Shown: positions 38,377 to 50,047, numbered from the stretch's first letter. The stretch: 64,000 bases of DNA from Cupriavidus sp. P-10 (GCF_003402535.2 NZ_AP025171.1:1488001-1552000); one strand, 5' to 3'. Notes: generated by a model not told the origin, from the letters alone. Translations and numbers: made by a program.

Positions 38377-38452
38377 TGGCTCCCCGACCTGGGCTCGAAC
38401 CAGGGACCTGCGGATTAACAGTCCGTCGCTCTACCGACTGAGCTATCGGGGA
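38377..38452 (-). tRNA. tRNA-Asn (GTT)
   Basis: The reverse strand gives acceptor TCCCCGA/TCGGGGA, anticodon loop TGTTAAT (anticodon GTT), T-arm GTTCGAGC and an encoded CCA end. It is transcribed first in the Asn-Gly-Thr cluster, with only 6 and 30 nt between genes, so one transcript is likely. Confidence 0.97.
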
Positions 38453-38479
38453 ATTCATCGCGTTTTCAGCGAAGCGCGG

Positions 38480-38508
38480 ATTCTACAACAACTTTGACGC
38501 ATTGTGTA
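38480..38508 (-). promoter_or_regulatory. Promoter of the tRNA cluster
   Basis: Read on the minus strand, TACACA (38508-38503) and TAGAAT (38485-38480) are 17 nt apart. The sequence after the -10 box is GC-rich (CCGCGCTTCGC), like the discriminators of stringently controlled tRNA promoters. Transcription would begin about 20 nt before tRNA-Asn. Confidence 0.55.
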
Positions 38509-38525
38509 AGGGGGTAGCGAAAACT

Positions 38526-38783
38526 ATGCGATGGACACAGCGATTGCGCATCCGGCAACTGCACGTCCTTGTCGAACTGCACCGCATCCGGAACCTGAGC
38601 CGGACCGCAGCGAACCTCGACATGACCCAGTCCGCCCTGTCGAAGTGGCTGGCTGAACTGGAGGACGACCTCGGCGTCCCATTGTTCGAACGGGAGCCCA
38701 AGGGCATCAGGCCGACCGCGTGGTCGCCTGACGGTTCGCCCGCCAGGCGGACGCATTCCATGAATGCCCGGCGCGGTCCGTAA
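38526..38783 (+). pseudogene. Truncated LysR-family regulator (HTH only)
   Basis: The first 65 codons encode a clear LysR DNA-binding domain: LRIRQLHVLVELHRIRNLSR, then DMTQSALSKWLAELEDDLG and PLFEREPKGIRPT. The reading frame then loses all similarity and stops after 85 residues, against about 300 in intact family members. No effector-binding domain is found in the following sequence on either strand. It is most likely a gene remnant next to the tRNA cluster. A short functional DNA-binding protein is less likely but not excluded. Confidence 0.65.
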
Positions 38784-38908
38784 GCCTCGTCGTCAGCGCG
38801 CGTGAGAAGGCCGATGTTGCCCCTGCCGGCATGAAAGAACGCAGTCCGGTTTTTCGACGAAGTCGCCGCCGCACCGCAAGCCGAAGCCGAAGCCCCCAGC
38901 CCGTCGGC

Positions 38909-38926
38909 TGTGCATAATGTGCACAA
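38909..38926. promoter_or_regulatory. Palindromic operator upstream of acyl-CoA ligase operon
   Basis: TGTGCATAATGTGCACAA is identical over 18 nt to the palindrome between the IclR gene and the Atu-like operon at 52979-52996. The arms TGTGCA/TGCACA flank TAATG, and CATAAT inside it resembles a -10 box. It lies 83 nt before the ligase start. Confidence 0.7.
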
Positions 38927-39008
38927 CTGACGCCGGCGCCCTTGTCCCCGCGGACCCGATACGCTTGAATCGGGTCACCCTTCCGGCAGAGGAAGGATGG
39001 AGACAAAG

Positions 39009-41171
39009 ATGCCTATTCCCAACACGGCGCGGCCACCGGTACGCGCCGATCGCACCGCACTGGCGCAGCTGCTTGAGCCCGCCTCGATCGCCATCATCGG
39101 CGCCTCGCGCGATACCAGCCGCATCGGCGGCGTGGCGCTGGACCACCTGCAGCGCCTCGGCTACCAGGGGCAGGTTTATCCGGTCAATCCGCGCTATGCG
39201 GAGATCGCCGGGCTGGCCTGCTATCCCGATGTAGAGTCCCTGCCGGCGGTGCCGGACGTGGCGGTGCTGGCGCTTGGCGCCGACGAAGTGCTCCCGCAGC
39301 TGCAGCGCTGCCATGTCCGCGGCATCCGGGCCGCCATCCTCTATGCGTCGGGTTTTGCCGAGGCCGGAGAGGCCGGTGTCGCGCGCCAGGCCGCGCTGGC
39401 CGCCTTCGCGCGCGAAAGCGGCATGGCCATCGCCGGGCCCAACTGCATGGGGCTGGCCAACCTGACCACGCGCGCCATCACCGCCTTTGCCACCACCTTC
39501 CGCGCCTACCCGCCGCAGGACGGCCCCGGCGCCGTCAGCCTGCTGACGCAGAGCGGCAATGTCTGCGCCATCGTCTATGCCACCGGCCGGCAGATGGACG
39601 TGGGCTTCCACCAGTTCATCAATACCGGCAACGAAGCCTGCCTGGACTACGCCGACTACCTCGACTACCTGGCCGACGACGCCCGGACCGGCGCCGTGGT
39701 CGGCTACGTGGAGGGCCTGCGCAGCGGCCCGCGCTTTATCGACGCCGCGGCGCGGCTGCGCGCGGCGGACAAGCCACTGGTCGTGCTCAAGGCCGGCGAA
39801 AGCGAGGCCGGTTCGGCGGCCACGCAGTCGCACACGGCCGTGCTGGCCGGCAACCAGGCCATCTACCGCGCCGCCTTCGCCCAGGTCGGCGCGATGCAGG
39901 CGACCGATCCCACCCACCTGACCGACCTGGCCTACCTGTCGGGCTTCCGCCAGCGCAGCGCGGGCCGCCGCGTGGTGGTGGCGTCGGTGTCGGGTGCGAT
40001 GGGTGCGCTGTCCGCCGACCTGCTCAGTGCCGCCGGACTGGACGTGCCGTGCCTGGCCGAGCCGGTGCAGCAGCGCCTGCAGGCCGCCGTACCGGAGATC
40101 GGCTCGGCGGCGAATCCGGTCGACCTGACCGGCCAGCTGTTCAACCGCAGCGGCCTTGCCTATGCCGTGCTCGACAACCTGGCGGCGGTCGACGGCGTCG
40201 ACGTGATCTTCCTGTACGCGACCGCCTACCTGCTCGACCGCGTGGCGGACGAACTGATCGACGTGGCGGGCAAGACCGGCCGGCTGATCGTCGTCGCCAC
40301 CACCGGCGAGCCGGCCAGCCGCGCCCGGCTGGCCGCGGCCGGCGTGGCGCTGTTCCCGGATGTGGCGCGTGCGGCCAAGGCCCTGGGCACGTACGTCGGT
40401 TGGCTGGGCACGCGGGCCCCGACCGCGCATTGGATGGCGTTGCGTGCGCAGGCCGCCGGCCACGCGCCGGCCAGCGACGCGCCCGGCGCCGCCATGGACG
40501 AGTACCAGGCCAAGCACTGGCTGGCCGGCTTCGGCGTGCCGACAGGCTTGGAAGCGGTCGCAGCCACTCCCGCCGATGCCGCGCGCGCCGCCGAGAGCCT
40601 CGGCTTCCCGGTGGCGGTCAAGGTGCTCAGCCCCGACATCGCCCACAAGACCGAAGTCGGCGGCGTGCAACTGGGACTGCGCGACGCGCAGCAGGTGCAG
40701 GACGCCGCCGCCGAAGTGGTCGCCGCCGCGGCGCACGCCAGGCCGCAGGCACGCCAGCGCGGCGTGCTGGTGCAGCAGATGGCCAGCGGCGTCTGCGAGC
40801 TGATCGTCGGCGTGACGCGCGACCCGGTGTTCGGCCCGGCCATGACGGTCGGCCTGGGCGGGATCTTTACCGAAGTCTTCCACGACGTCGCGCACCGCTT
40901 GCTGCCGGTAGACCGCGCCATGGCCCGCGAGATGCTTGCCAGCCTGCGCGGCTACCGGCTGATGACCGGCTTCCGCGGCAAGCCCCCAGCCGATATCGAC
41001 GCGGCCGCGGACGCCATCGCCGCGCTTTCCGACGCCGCAATGGCGCTCGGCGACTCGCTCGCTGAACTGGAAGTGAACCCCCTGCTGGTGCGCGAGGCTG
41101 GCCGCGGCGCGGTCGCGCTTGACGCGCTGGTGCTGACGCAGCAACCGAACCACGACGGAGAGCGGCAATGA
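39009..41171 (+). CDS. Acyl-CoA synthetase, ADP-forming (acetate--CoA ligase family)
   Basis: The product (about 720 residues) fuses a CoA-binding domain (IAIIGASRDTSRIGG near the start), succinyl-CoA-ligase-like domains (GPNCMGLAN, LLTQSGN, the phospho-His in SHTAVLAGN) and a C-terminal ATP-grasp domain (DEYQAKHWLAGFGVP, VAVKVLSPDIAHKTEVGGV). It joins CoA to a carboxylic acid using ATP, giving ADP. I prefer ATG 39009 with GGAG 6 nt upstream over ATG 38997. As the first gene of an operon with a receptor, a reductase and an acyl-CoA dehydrogenase, it should activate the imported acid. Its stop overlaps the next start (ATGA). Confidence 0.92.
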   Translation: MPIPNTARPPVRADRTALAQLLEPASIAIIGASRDTSRIGGVALDHLQRLGYQGQVYPVNPRYAEIAGLACYPDVESLPAVPDVAVLALGADEVLPQLQRCHVRGIRAAILYASGFAEAGEAGVARQAALAAFARESGMAIAGPNCMGLANLTTRAITAFATTFRAYPPQDGPGAVSLLTQSGNVCAIVYATGRQMDVGFHQFINTGNEACLDYADYLDYLADDARTGAVVGYVEGLRSGPRFIDAAARLRAADKPLVVLKAGESEAGSAATQSHTAVLAGNQAIYRAAFAQVGAMQATDPTHLTDLAYLSGFRQRSAGRRVVVASVSGAMGALSADLLSAAGLDVPCLAEPVQQRLQAAVPEIGSAANPVDLTGQLFNRSGLAYAVLDNLAAVDGVDVIFLYATAYLLDRVADELIDVAGKTGRLIVVATTGEPASRARLAAAGVALFPDVARAAKALGTYVGWLGTRAPTAHWMALRAQAAGHAPASDAPGAAMDEYQAKHWLAGFGVPTGLEAVAATPADAARAAESLGFPVAVKVLSPDIAHKTEVGGVQLGLRDAQQVQDAAAEVVAAAAHARPQARQRGVLVQQMASGVCELIVGVTRDPVFGPAMTVGLGGIFTEVFHDVAHRLLPVDRAMAREMLASLRGYRLMTGFRGKPPADIDAAADAIAALSDAAMALGDSLAELEVNPLLVREAGRGAVALDALVLTQQPNHDGERQ

Positions 41172-42184
41172 GAGACGACACCATCGACACCCGCCGCCGC
41201 GACACGCTGGGGCTGCTGGGCCTGGGCGCGCTGGCGCCGCTGGGCACGCTGGGCACGCTGGGTATGCTGACCTCCGGCGCCGCGCGGGCGGCTGATTTCC
41301 CCGCGCGGCCGGTCACGCTGATCGTGCCGTTCGCGGCCGGCGGCGCCACCGATACGCTGGTGCGCACGCTGGCCGACAGCGCCGGCAAGACGCTGGGCCA
41401 GCCGGTCGTCGTGGAGAACAAGCCCGGCGCAGCCGGCGTGCTGGGCGCCAACGTGGTCGCGCGCGCCAAACCCGACGGCTACACCCTGACGGTGATCCCG
41501 GAGCCGGTGTTCCGGCTGCCGCACCTGCAAAAGACGCAATACGACCCGCTGCGCGATTTCACCTATGTGATCCACCTGACCGGTTACACGCTGGGCGTGG
41601 CGGCGCGCGCCGACGCGCCGTGGAAATCGTGGCAGGAAATGATTGACGATGCGCGGCGCCGTCCGGGCAAGATCAGCTACGGCAGCACCGGCACCAACGG
41701 CACCATGCACGTGACCATGGAAGAGATCGGGCAGAAGCTCGGCGTCCAGTTCAACCATGTGCCCTACAAAGGCGAGTCCGAGATCATCGCCGCGCTGATG
41801 GGCGGGCATATCGACCTGGGCGTCACGGCCGGCGGCATCGGCCCCTATGTCGACAGCGCCAGGGCGCGCTGGCTGGTGCTCTGGACGGCCGAACACTCGC
41901 GCCGCTGGCCGCGCGTGCCGACGCTGCGCGATGTCGGCATCGACATCGTGTCCACCTCGCCCTTCGGCATCGCCGGCCCGCGCGACATGGACGCGCAGGC
42001 CGTGCAGCTGCTGCACGACGCCTTCCGCAAGGCGCTCAACGAGCCGGCGATGCAGAAGCTGCTGGAGCGGCTCGACCAGGAGAACGCCTACCTGAACAGC
42101 GCCGACTACGCCGCCTTCGCGCGCCAGCGCTATGAAAGCCAGGGCAAGCTGGTCAAGCGCCTGGGCCTGACTGCCAACCCCTGA
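41168..42184 (+). CDS. Bug/TctC-family solute receptor
   Basis: The 338-residue periplasmic receptor has a twin-Arg-containing signal region (TRRRDTLGLLGLG, then an LGTLGTLG repeat, ending AARAA). Bug family marks are FPARPVTLIVPFAAGGATDTL, VENKPGAAGVLGANVVARAKPDGYTL and HVPYKGESEIIAALMGGHI. It overlaps the acyl-CoA ligase gene by 4 nt. The tight coupling suggests that it collects the acid which the ligase then activates. Confidence 0.93.
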   Translation: MRDDTIDTRRRDTLGLLGLGALAPLGTLGTLGMLTSGAARAADFPARPVTLIVPFAAGGATDTLVRTLADSAGKTLGQPVVVENKPGAAGVLGANVVARAKPDGYTLTVIPEPVFRLPHLQKTQYDPLRDFTYVIHLTGYTLGVAARADAPWKSWQEMIDDARRRPGKISYGSTGTNGTMHVTMEEIGQKLGVQFNHVPYKGESEIIAALMGGHIDLGVTAGGIGPYVDSARARWLVLWTAEHSRRWPRVPTLRDVGIDIVSTSPFGIAGPRDMDAQAVQLLHDAFRKALNEPAMQKLLERLDQENAYLNSADYAAFARQRYESQGKLVKRLGLTANP

Positions 42185-42204
42185 CGCCTGATTTCGGAGC
42201 CCGC

Positions 42205-43089
42205 ATGCAATATCGATCCGTCTTCCACACCGGCCTGTTCGCCGGCCGTACCGTGCTGGTCACTGGCGCCGGCAGCGGCATTGGCCGCTGCACCGCGCAT
42301 GAACTGGCCAGCCTGGGCGCGCGCGTGGCGCTGGCCGGCCGCAAGCTGGAAAAGCTGGAACAGGTCCGCGAGGAAATCATCGACGCCGAGCCAGACGCCG
42401 CAGACCGGCTGACGCTGCACAGCTGCGACATCCGCGACGAGGCGCAGGTGCGCGAGACCGTGGCCGCGGTGCTGGCGGCTCACGGCAGCATCGATGGCAT
42501 CTTCAACAACGCCGGGGGGCAGTTCCCGTCGCCACTGCGCGACATCAGCCTGAAGGGCTGGGAAGCGGTGGTGCGCAACAACCTGACCGGCGGCTTCCTG
42601 GTGGCGCGCGAATGCTTCACGCAATGGATGGAAGCCAACGGTGGCGCCATCGTCAACATCATCGCCGACATGTGGAACGGCATGCCGGGCATGGGCCATT
42701 CCGGCGCGGCGCGTGCCGGCATGCTGTCGTTCACCGAGACGGCGGCGTGCGAATGGGCCGCCGCAGGCGTGCGCGTCAACGCCGTGGCGCCGGGCTGGAT
42801 CGCCTCCAGCGGCTTTGACACCTATCCATCCGAATTCCAGGCCAAGATCCGCCAGCTGGCCCGCAAGGTGCCGTTGCAGCGCCTGGGCACCGAGGCCGAG
42901 GTTTCCGCGGCGGTGGTGTTCCTGCTGTCTCCGGCGGCGGCCTTCATTACCGGCTCGACCCTGCGCGTCGACGGCGGCGTGCCCAATGCCAAGCACACCT
43001 GGCCGCAGCCACAGCACCAGCGCTCGCAGCCATACAACGGCTTCCCGCTCTACACGCTGCCGCAATGCCTGACGCCGTCCAACGAGTAA
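42205..43089 (+). CDS. SDR, peroxisomal trans-2-enoyl-CoA reductase (PECR)-like
   Basis: The 294-residue protein has the SDR cofactor loop VTGAGSGIGRC and NNAGGQFPSP. The usual YxxxK is replaced by GHSGAARAGM, that is His for Tyr and Arg for Lys. From memory, human PECR has the same HSGAARAG segment and the same QFLSP and SIVNII surroundings, so this is a bacterial relative of PECR rather than a broken SDR. PECR-type enzymes use NADPH to reduce 2-enoyl-CoA. Here it could reduce or oxidise a CoA intermediate of the operon. It has 20 nt before it and 9 nt after it in the same operon. Confidence 0.88.
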   Translation: MQYRSVFHTGLFAGRTVLVTGAGSGIGRCTAHELASLGARVALAGRKLEKLEQVREEIIDAEPDAADRLTLHSCDIRDEAQVRETVAAVLAAHGSIDGIFNNAGGQFPSPLRDISLKGWEAVVRNNLTGGFLVARECFTQWMEANGGAIVNIIADMWNGMPGMGHSGAARAGMLSFTETAACEWAAAGVRVNAVAPGWIASSGFDTYPSEFQAKIRQLARKVPLQRLGTEAEVSAAVVFLLSPAAAFITGSTLRVDGGVPNAKHTWPQPQHQRSQPYNGFPLYTLPQCLTPSNE

Positions 43090-43098
43090 GCGAACACC

Positions 43099-44250
43099 AT
43101 GACCCTGCAACCGCCCAACCCGCGCTACTACAGCGCGGACCATGAAGCGTTCCGCGCCAGCGTGCGGCGCTTCTTCGAAAAGGAAGTCGCGCCCAACGCC
43201 GAGGCCTGGGACGAAGCCGGCAGCTTCCCGCGCGAGCTGTACCGCAAGGCGGCGCAAGCCGGCCTGCTGGCGCCCGGTTTTCCCGAGGAGTACGGCGGCG
43301 CGCCATGCGACGCCTTCTACCGCATGATCCTATTCGAGGAGCGCGCCTGGGGCGGCTCGGGCGGGATCGCCTCGGGGCTGTTCTCGCACACCATCGGCGC
43401 GCCGCCGATCGCCGCGGTGGGCAGCGAGGCGCTGAAGGCGCGCGTGCTGCCGCAGATCCTGTCGGGCGAGAAGATCTCTGCGCTGGCGATCACCGAGCCC
43501 GACGCCGGCTCCGACGTGGCCCGGCTGTCGACCAGCGCGCGCCGCGAAGGCGATCACTACGTCGTCAACGGTACCAAGCTCTATATCACCTCCGGCATGC
43601 GCGCCGACTACTTCACCGTGGCCGTGCGCACCGGCGGCCCGGGCACAAGCGGTGTCTCGCTGCTGCTGATCGAGGGGGACACGCCGGGCCTGAGCCGCAC
43701 GCCGCTGAAGAAAATGGGCTGGTGGGCGTCCGACACCGCGCAACTGTTCTTCGAGGACTGCCGCGTGCCGGTGGCAAACCTGGTCGGCGAGGAAGGCAGG
43801 GGCTTTGCCGCGATCACCCGCAACTTCAACCACGAGCGCCTGGCGCTGGCGGCGGCGGCCTGCGGCTATGCCCAGGTGTGCTTCCACGACGCGCTGGCGT
43901 GGGCACGCGAGCGCCATACCTTCGGCAAGCGGCTGGCCGACCACCAGGTGGTGCGCCACCAGCTGGTCGACATGGCTACGCGCATCGAATCCACGCGCAC
44001 CCTGCTCGACGACCTGGCCGCGCGCCTGGACGACGGCGCCGCACCGGTGGCGCAGATCGCGATGGCCAAGAACATGGCCACGCGGACCTTCCAGTTCTGC
44101 GCGGACCGCGCGGTGCAATTGCTGGGGGGGATGGGCTATATGCGCGGCAGCCGCGTAGAGCGGCTGTATCGCGAAGTCAAGGTGATGATGATCGGCGGCG
44201 GCGCCGAGGAAATCATGAAGGACCTGGCGGCAAAGCAACTGGGGCTGTAA
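43099..44250 (+). CDS. Acyl-CoA dehydrogenase
   Basis: The 383-residue flavoprotein shows ITEPDAGSDVA, VNGTKLYITSGMRAD, RTFGKRLADHQ (as HTFGKRLADHQ) and the C-terminal QLLGGMGYMRGSRVERLYREVKV segment of short/branched-chain acyl-CoA dehydrogenases. It is the last gene of the ligase operon, followed by a strong hairpin terminator shared with the facing operon. A second acyl-CoA dehydrogenase is encoded in that facing operon, so the pathway has two separate dehydrogenation steps or two substrates. Confidence 0.92.
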   Translation: MTLQPPNPRYYSADHEAFRASVRRFFEKEVAPNAEAWDEAGSFPRELYRKAAQAGLLAPGFPEEYGGAPCDAFYRMILFEERAWGGSGGIASGLFSHTIGAPPIAAVGSEALKARVLPQILSGEKISALAITEPDAGSDVARLSTSARREGDHYVVNGTKLYITSGMRADYFTVAVRTGGPGTSGVSLLLIEGDTPGLSRTPLKKMGWWASDTAQLFFEDCRVPVANLVGEEGRGFAAITRNFNHERLALAAAACGYAQVCFHDALAWARERHTFGKRLADHQVVRHQLVDMATRIESTRTLLDDLAARLDDGAAPVAQIAMAKNMATRTFQFCADRAVQLLGGMGYMRGSRVERLYREVKVMMIGGGAEEIMKDLAAKQLGL

Positions 44251-44256
44251 GCGCCA

Positions 44257-44287
44257 AGCGCCCGCGGCTTCCGCTGCGGGCGCTTTC
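44257..44287. terminator. Bidirectional terminator between convergent operons
   Basis: AGCGCCCGC and GCGGGCGCT form a perfect 9-bp stem with a 10-nt loop, followed by TTTCCCC on the plus strand. It sits between the stop codons of the two facing operons. Confidence 0.75.
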
Positions 44288-44303
44288 CCCGGGCAAGTCC
44301 TGC

Positions 44304-45302
44304 TTATTCCAGCTTCACACCGCTCTTCCTCACCACCTCGCCCCAGCGCACCGCTTCCGTCCTGATAAAGGCCTGGAACTGATCGGGCTTGCCGCCGACC
44401 GGATCGATGCCATAGTCGATCAGCCGCGCGCGCACGTCGGGCTGGTGCAGCACGGCGTCCATGTCGGCCGACAGCTTCGCCAGCACCGCCGGCGGCGTCT
44501 TCGCCGGCGCCAGCAGGCCGATCCAGCTGCCCGCCGTCACCGCCGGGAAGCCGGCTTCGGCCATGGTCGGCACCTCCGGCGCGGCCGGCCAGCGCGTCGG
44601 GCTGGTGATCGCCAGCGCGCGCACCTTGCCTGCCTTCACCTGCGGCATCATGGTCTGCACCGAATCGAAGATCACCGCAACCTGCCCTGAGAACAGGTCG
44701 GGCAACGCCGGCGAGATGCCCTTGTATGGCACGTGCGTCATCTTCATGCCGACCGCCTGCGCGAACAACTCGCCCGCCAGGTGCGCGCCGGAGCCGGTGC
44801 CACTAGACGCAAAGGTCATCTTGTCCGGGTTCGCCTTGCCCCAGCCCACCAGCTCCCTGACGCTGGTCGGCGGCAGTTGCGCGCTGCCGACCAGCAGCAG
44901 CGGGATCCGGCCGATCATGCTGACGCCGGTCAGGTCCTTGACCGGGTCATAGCTCATCCTGGCGTACAGGCTCGGGTTGATGGCGTGGGCGGCGACCACG
45001 ACCAGCAGCGAGTAGCCGTCCGGCGCGGATCTGGCGACGTTCTCCGAGCCGATCATGCCGTTGGCGCCGCCACGGTTTTCCACCACCACCGGCTGGCCGA
45101 TGCGCTCGGACAGCTTCTGCATGACCAGCCGCGTCACGGCGTCGGACACGCCGCCGGGCGTATACGGCACCACCACGCGGACCGGCCGGTTCGGATAGGC
45201 GTCGCCCTGCGCCAGTGCCGGAATGGCGCCGGCAAGGCTGCCGGCGAGCAGGCTCAGCGTCAGCAGGCGGCGTACGTGCGCGTTGCGCTTGGATCGGGTC
45301 AT
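44304..45302 (-). CDS. Bug/TctC-family solute receptor
   Basis: The 332-residue receptor has a signal peptide (RRLLTLSLLAGSLAGAIPALAQG) and Bug motifs YPNRPVRVVVPYTPGG, VENRGGANGMIGSENVARSAPDGY and HVPYKGISPALPDL. ATG 45302 follows AAGGAGGAG. It ends the Atu-like operon, 30 nt after atuA, and mirrors the second Bug gene in the facing operon. Both may bind substrates of the same branched-acid pathway. Confidence 0.93.
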   Translation of the reverse strand: MTRSKRNAHVRRLLTLSLLAGSLAGAIPALAQGDAYPNRPVRVVVPYTPGGVSDAVTRLVMQKLSERIGQPVVVENRGGANGMIGSENVARSAPDGYSLLVVVAAHAINPSLYARMSYDPVKDLTGVSMIGRIPLLLVGSAQLPPTSVRELVGWGKANPDKMTFASSGTGSGAHLAGELFAQAVGMKMTHVPYKGISPALPDLFSGQVAVIFDSVQTMMPQVKAGKVRALAITSPTRWPAAPEVPTMAEAGFPAVTAGSWIGLLAPAKTPPAVLAKLSADMDAVLHQPDVRARLIDYGIDPVGGKPDQFQAFIRTEAVRWGEVVRKSGVKLE

Positions 45303-45332
45303 GTGTCTCCTCCTTGTCAGGGGTGGCCGGGT

Positions 45333-47143
45333 CTATGCCCAGCTGCGCGGTACGGAAAGCGGGAAATCGAGCAGCATCTGCGCGTAGCTCTTGCCCAGCG
45401 GGTCGGAGCGCAGGCTGGCCACGCCGCCGCCGCCCAGCGCGCCATGCATCAGGAAGTTCAGCGCATGCAGGCCGGGCACGTCGAAGCGCTCGACCTCGCC
45501 CTCCACCAGGTGGGCAAAGTACGCGCGCACGGCCTGCGGCGTCAGTTGTTCACGCAGCAACGCCAGGTATTCCGGCTTGCGCGCAATCACGCCGATGTTC
45601 TCGTCGTCGCCCTTGTCGCCGCTGCGGGCGTAGGCCAGCGCGACCAGCGGCAGTCGCACGCGCGGCTCGTCGGGTACCGGCGACAGTGCCGGGCCGCTAA
45701 CCACGGCGGGCGCCTCCGGTGCGGCGCTGGTTGCAGCATCGGGCAGCATGATCACGCCCCCCTCGAATTCCACCCGCATCGGCACGTCCGCCTTGGGCAC
45801 GAGGAACGAAAACACTTTCACCACCGGCTGGATATCGACACGCCCGGCAAAGGACGAGCGCGTGCCGGCCGCCATCGACGTTCCCGCCGACGAGCATTCG
45901 CGCTGCAGGAAGCTCAGGCCCCGCGCCAGCGGGTGGCGCGCGCCGATGCGCAGCACCACCTCGCGCGTTGGCAGCTCCCGCGCATGGGCGCCGTATTGCG
46001 ATTCACAGCCCAGCAACTCCACCACAGTCTCGGTGTAGTCAGGCATGCCGCGTTCGGCCAGCATGGCGCGGGTGCGCGCCAGCAGCGCGTCGGCGGTGCG
46101 GCGGGCCTTGGCCGGGGCGTCGATGCCGCGGATTGCCATCATCAGGCTGATCTGGAAGCCGTCCTGCCAGGTGGCGTTGCCCTTGTAGTGGGTGCCGGGC
46201 GCCCGGCCGCGTGCGCCATCCACGCGCACGCGGCCGGGTTCGACCAGCTTGGTGCGGACCATGCGGAAGTCGCAGGTCACGTCCGGCATCAGGTAGTTGG
46301 CGGGGTCGCCCACCTCGTACAGCACCTGCTCGGCGACCGCGGCGGGGTCGACCAGCCCGCCGGTGCCTTCCGGCTTGCTCAGCATGAAGCTGCCGTCGTG
46401 CGCGCAGTCGATCACCGGGTAACCCATCCGATCCCAGCCGGGCACGCGCTCCCAGTCGGTAAACAATCCGCCGGTGGCCTGCGCGCCGCATTCGATCACA
46501 TGGCCCGCGAGCGTGCCGGCGGCAAGGCGGTCCCAGTCGGTCCAGTCCCAGCCGAATTCGTGCGCCAGCACCCCGACCACCACGGCGCTGTCGACGCAAC
46601 GGCCGGCGATGACGATGTCGGCGCCCAGCGCCAGCGCGCGGGCAATGCACTGCGCGCCGGTGTAGGCGTTGGCCGACCACGGTTCGGTGGTCGGCACGGC
46701 GTCGCCGGCCAGGTCGGTCAGCCCGTCGGCGCACCATTGCGCAAAGCGGGGCTGCACGTCGTCGCCGGTGACCACGGCGATGCGCGGCTTCAGGCCCTGC
46801 TGCGCGGCGATCTTGAGCAGCGCGTCGCGGCAGGCTTCCGGGTTGAGCCCGCCGGCGTTGGCAACTACCCGGACGCCGCGCTGCAGGATCCCGGCAAGGT
46901 TGGGCCCCATCGCCGCCTGCACGAAATCGGTGGCGTAGCCCAGCGCCGGGTCCCTGGCGCGGGCGCGCGCCAGGATCGACATGGTGGTCTCGGCCAGGTA
47001 GTCGTAGACCAGGTACTGCAGGCCTGGAACGGCCAGCAGTTGCGGCGTGGCGATAGCGGAATCGCCCCAGAAGCCGGACGCGCCACCGATGCGCACGGTC
47101 TTGCCGGTGCGTGCCTCCGCGGCTTCGGTATTTGTCAGTTCGC

Positions 47144-47147
<4 letters not shown>
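45333..47147 (-). CDS. atuA: AtuA-family protein (acyclic terpene utilisation)
   Basis: The 604-residue product has the AtuA core (RIGGASGFWGDS at the start, YDYLAETTMSILARAR, IVIAGRCVDSA) and the C-terminal AtuA-like alpha/beta domain (VALAYARSGDKGDDENIGVIAR). In Pseudomonas, AtuA belongs to the citronellol/geraniol pathway; its exact reaction is unclear. The start ATG overlaps the stop of the carboxylase alpha gene by 4 nt. Its presence, with both carboxylase subunits, is the main reason to call this operon Atu-like rather than leucine (Liu) pathway. Confidence 0.9.
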
Positions 47148-49159
<2,012 letters not shown>

Positions 49160-49201
49160 GGGGGAATCCTGTGAATTTCCGGGAATTGGCTGGCGGAGTT
49201 G

Positions 49202-50047
49202 TCAGCTCGCCGATTGGGCGCCGCGCACGGCATCGGCATCGAAGCGCACCGTCCAGTTCGCGTCGCGCTTCTCGCGGAAGGCCGCGACGCCTTCTGCACC
49301 CTCGCTGCGCATGCACTGGGCGAACAGCCGCGAGGCTTCGTCCAGCAGCGGCCCCGCCGGCTCCTGGCCGCAGCGGCTGACCAGCGTCTTGAACACGCGG
49401 TTGGCATTGGGCCCGCAGCGGCCGATGCGCGTCAGCCATTCGGCGACCAGCGCGTCCAGCTCGGCGCTGTCGGCGGCCAGCTGGTCGACCAGCCCGATCG
49501 CCACCGCGGCCTCGCCGCTGATGCGTTCGCCGGTGAGGCCCAGGCGGCGCGTGGCGGCCGCGCCGATGCGCTGCACCACGAACGGCGCGATCTGCGCGGC
49601 GATGATGCCCAGCGTGGTTTCAGACAGCGCGAAGCGCGCGTCCCGCGTGGCCAGCACGATGTCGGCGGCGCACGCCAGGCCCATGCCGCCGCCCATCGCG
49701 GCGCCGTCCACGGCGGCGATGACCGGCACCGGCAGCGCGCTCAGCCGCTGCATGAAATAGCCGAACTGGCGGTTGCGGGTGGCGACCGGATCTTCCCGGC
49801 TGGCATCGGCATCGAGCCGCGCCTGGAAGTTGCCGACGTTGCCGCCGGCGCTGAACATGCCGCCGGCGCCGCGCAGCACCAGCGCGCGCACCTCTGGGTC
49901 GGCTTCGGCCTGCTCGACCGCACCGGCCAGCGCGGCGACGACCTCGGGCGCCAGCGCATTGCGCGTGGCCGGGATATTGAGGGTGGCGAACAGCACGCCG
50001 CCGGCGCGGCGCACGATCACGGGTTCGGTTTGCGTTGGCACGGTCAT
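49202..50047 (-). CDS. Enoyl-CoA hydratase, AtuE/LiuC-like
   Basis: The 281-residue crotonase has the oxyanion-hole segments VLRGAGGMFSAGGNVGNF and AVDGAAMGGGMGLACAADI, and SETTLGIIAAQIAPFV at the second catalytic region, a pattern shared by methylglutaconyl- and isohexenylglutaconyl-CoA hydratases. In an Atu-type pathway it hydrates the carboxylated product. ATG 50047 follows AGGAA at 6 nt. The gap to the upstream dehydrogenase is 15 nt. Confidence 0.88.
   Translation of the reverse strand: MTVPTQTEPVIVRRAGGVLFATLNIPATRNALAPEVVAALAGAVEQAEADPEVRALVLRGAGGMFSAGGNVGNFQARLDADASREDPVATRNRQFGYFMQRLSALPVPVIAAVDGAAMGGGMGLACAADIVLATRDARFALSETTLGIIAAQIAPFVVQRIGAAATRRLGLTGERISGEAAVAIGLVDQLAADSAELDALVAEWLTRIGRCGPNANRVFKTLVSRCGQEPAGPLLDEASRLFAQCMRSEGAEGVAAFREKRDANWTVRFDADAVRGAQSAS

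Noticed and set aside
38793..41168. Long minus-strand frame opposite the acyl-CoA ligase
   Set aside because: The plus strand has a full set of ligase motifs; the minus frame is His/Gly/Arg-rich and lacks any domain.
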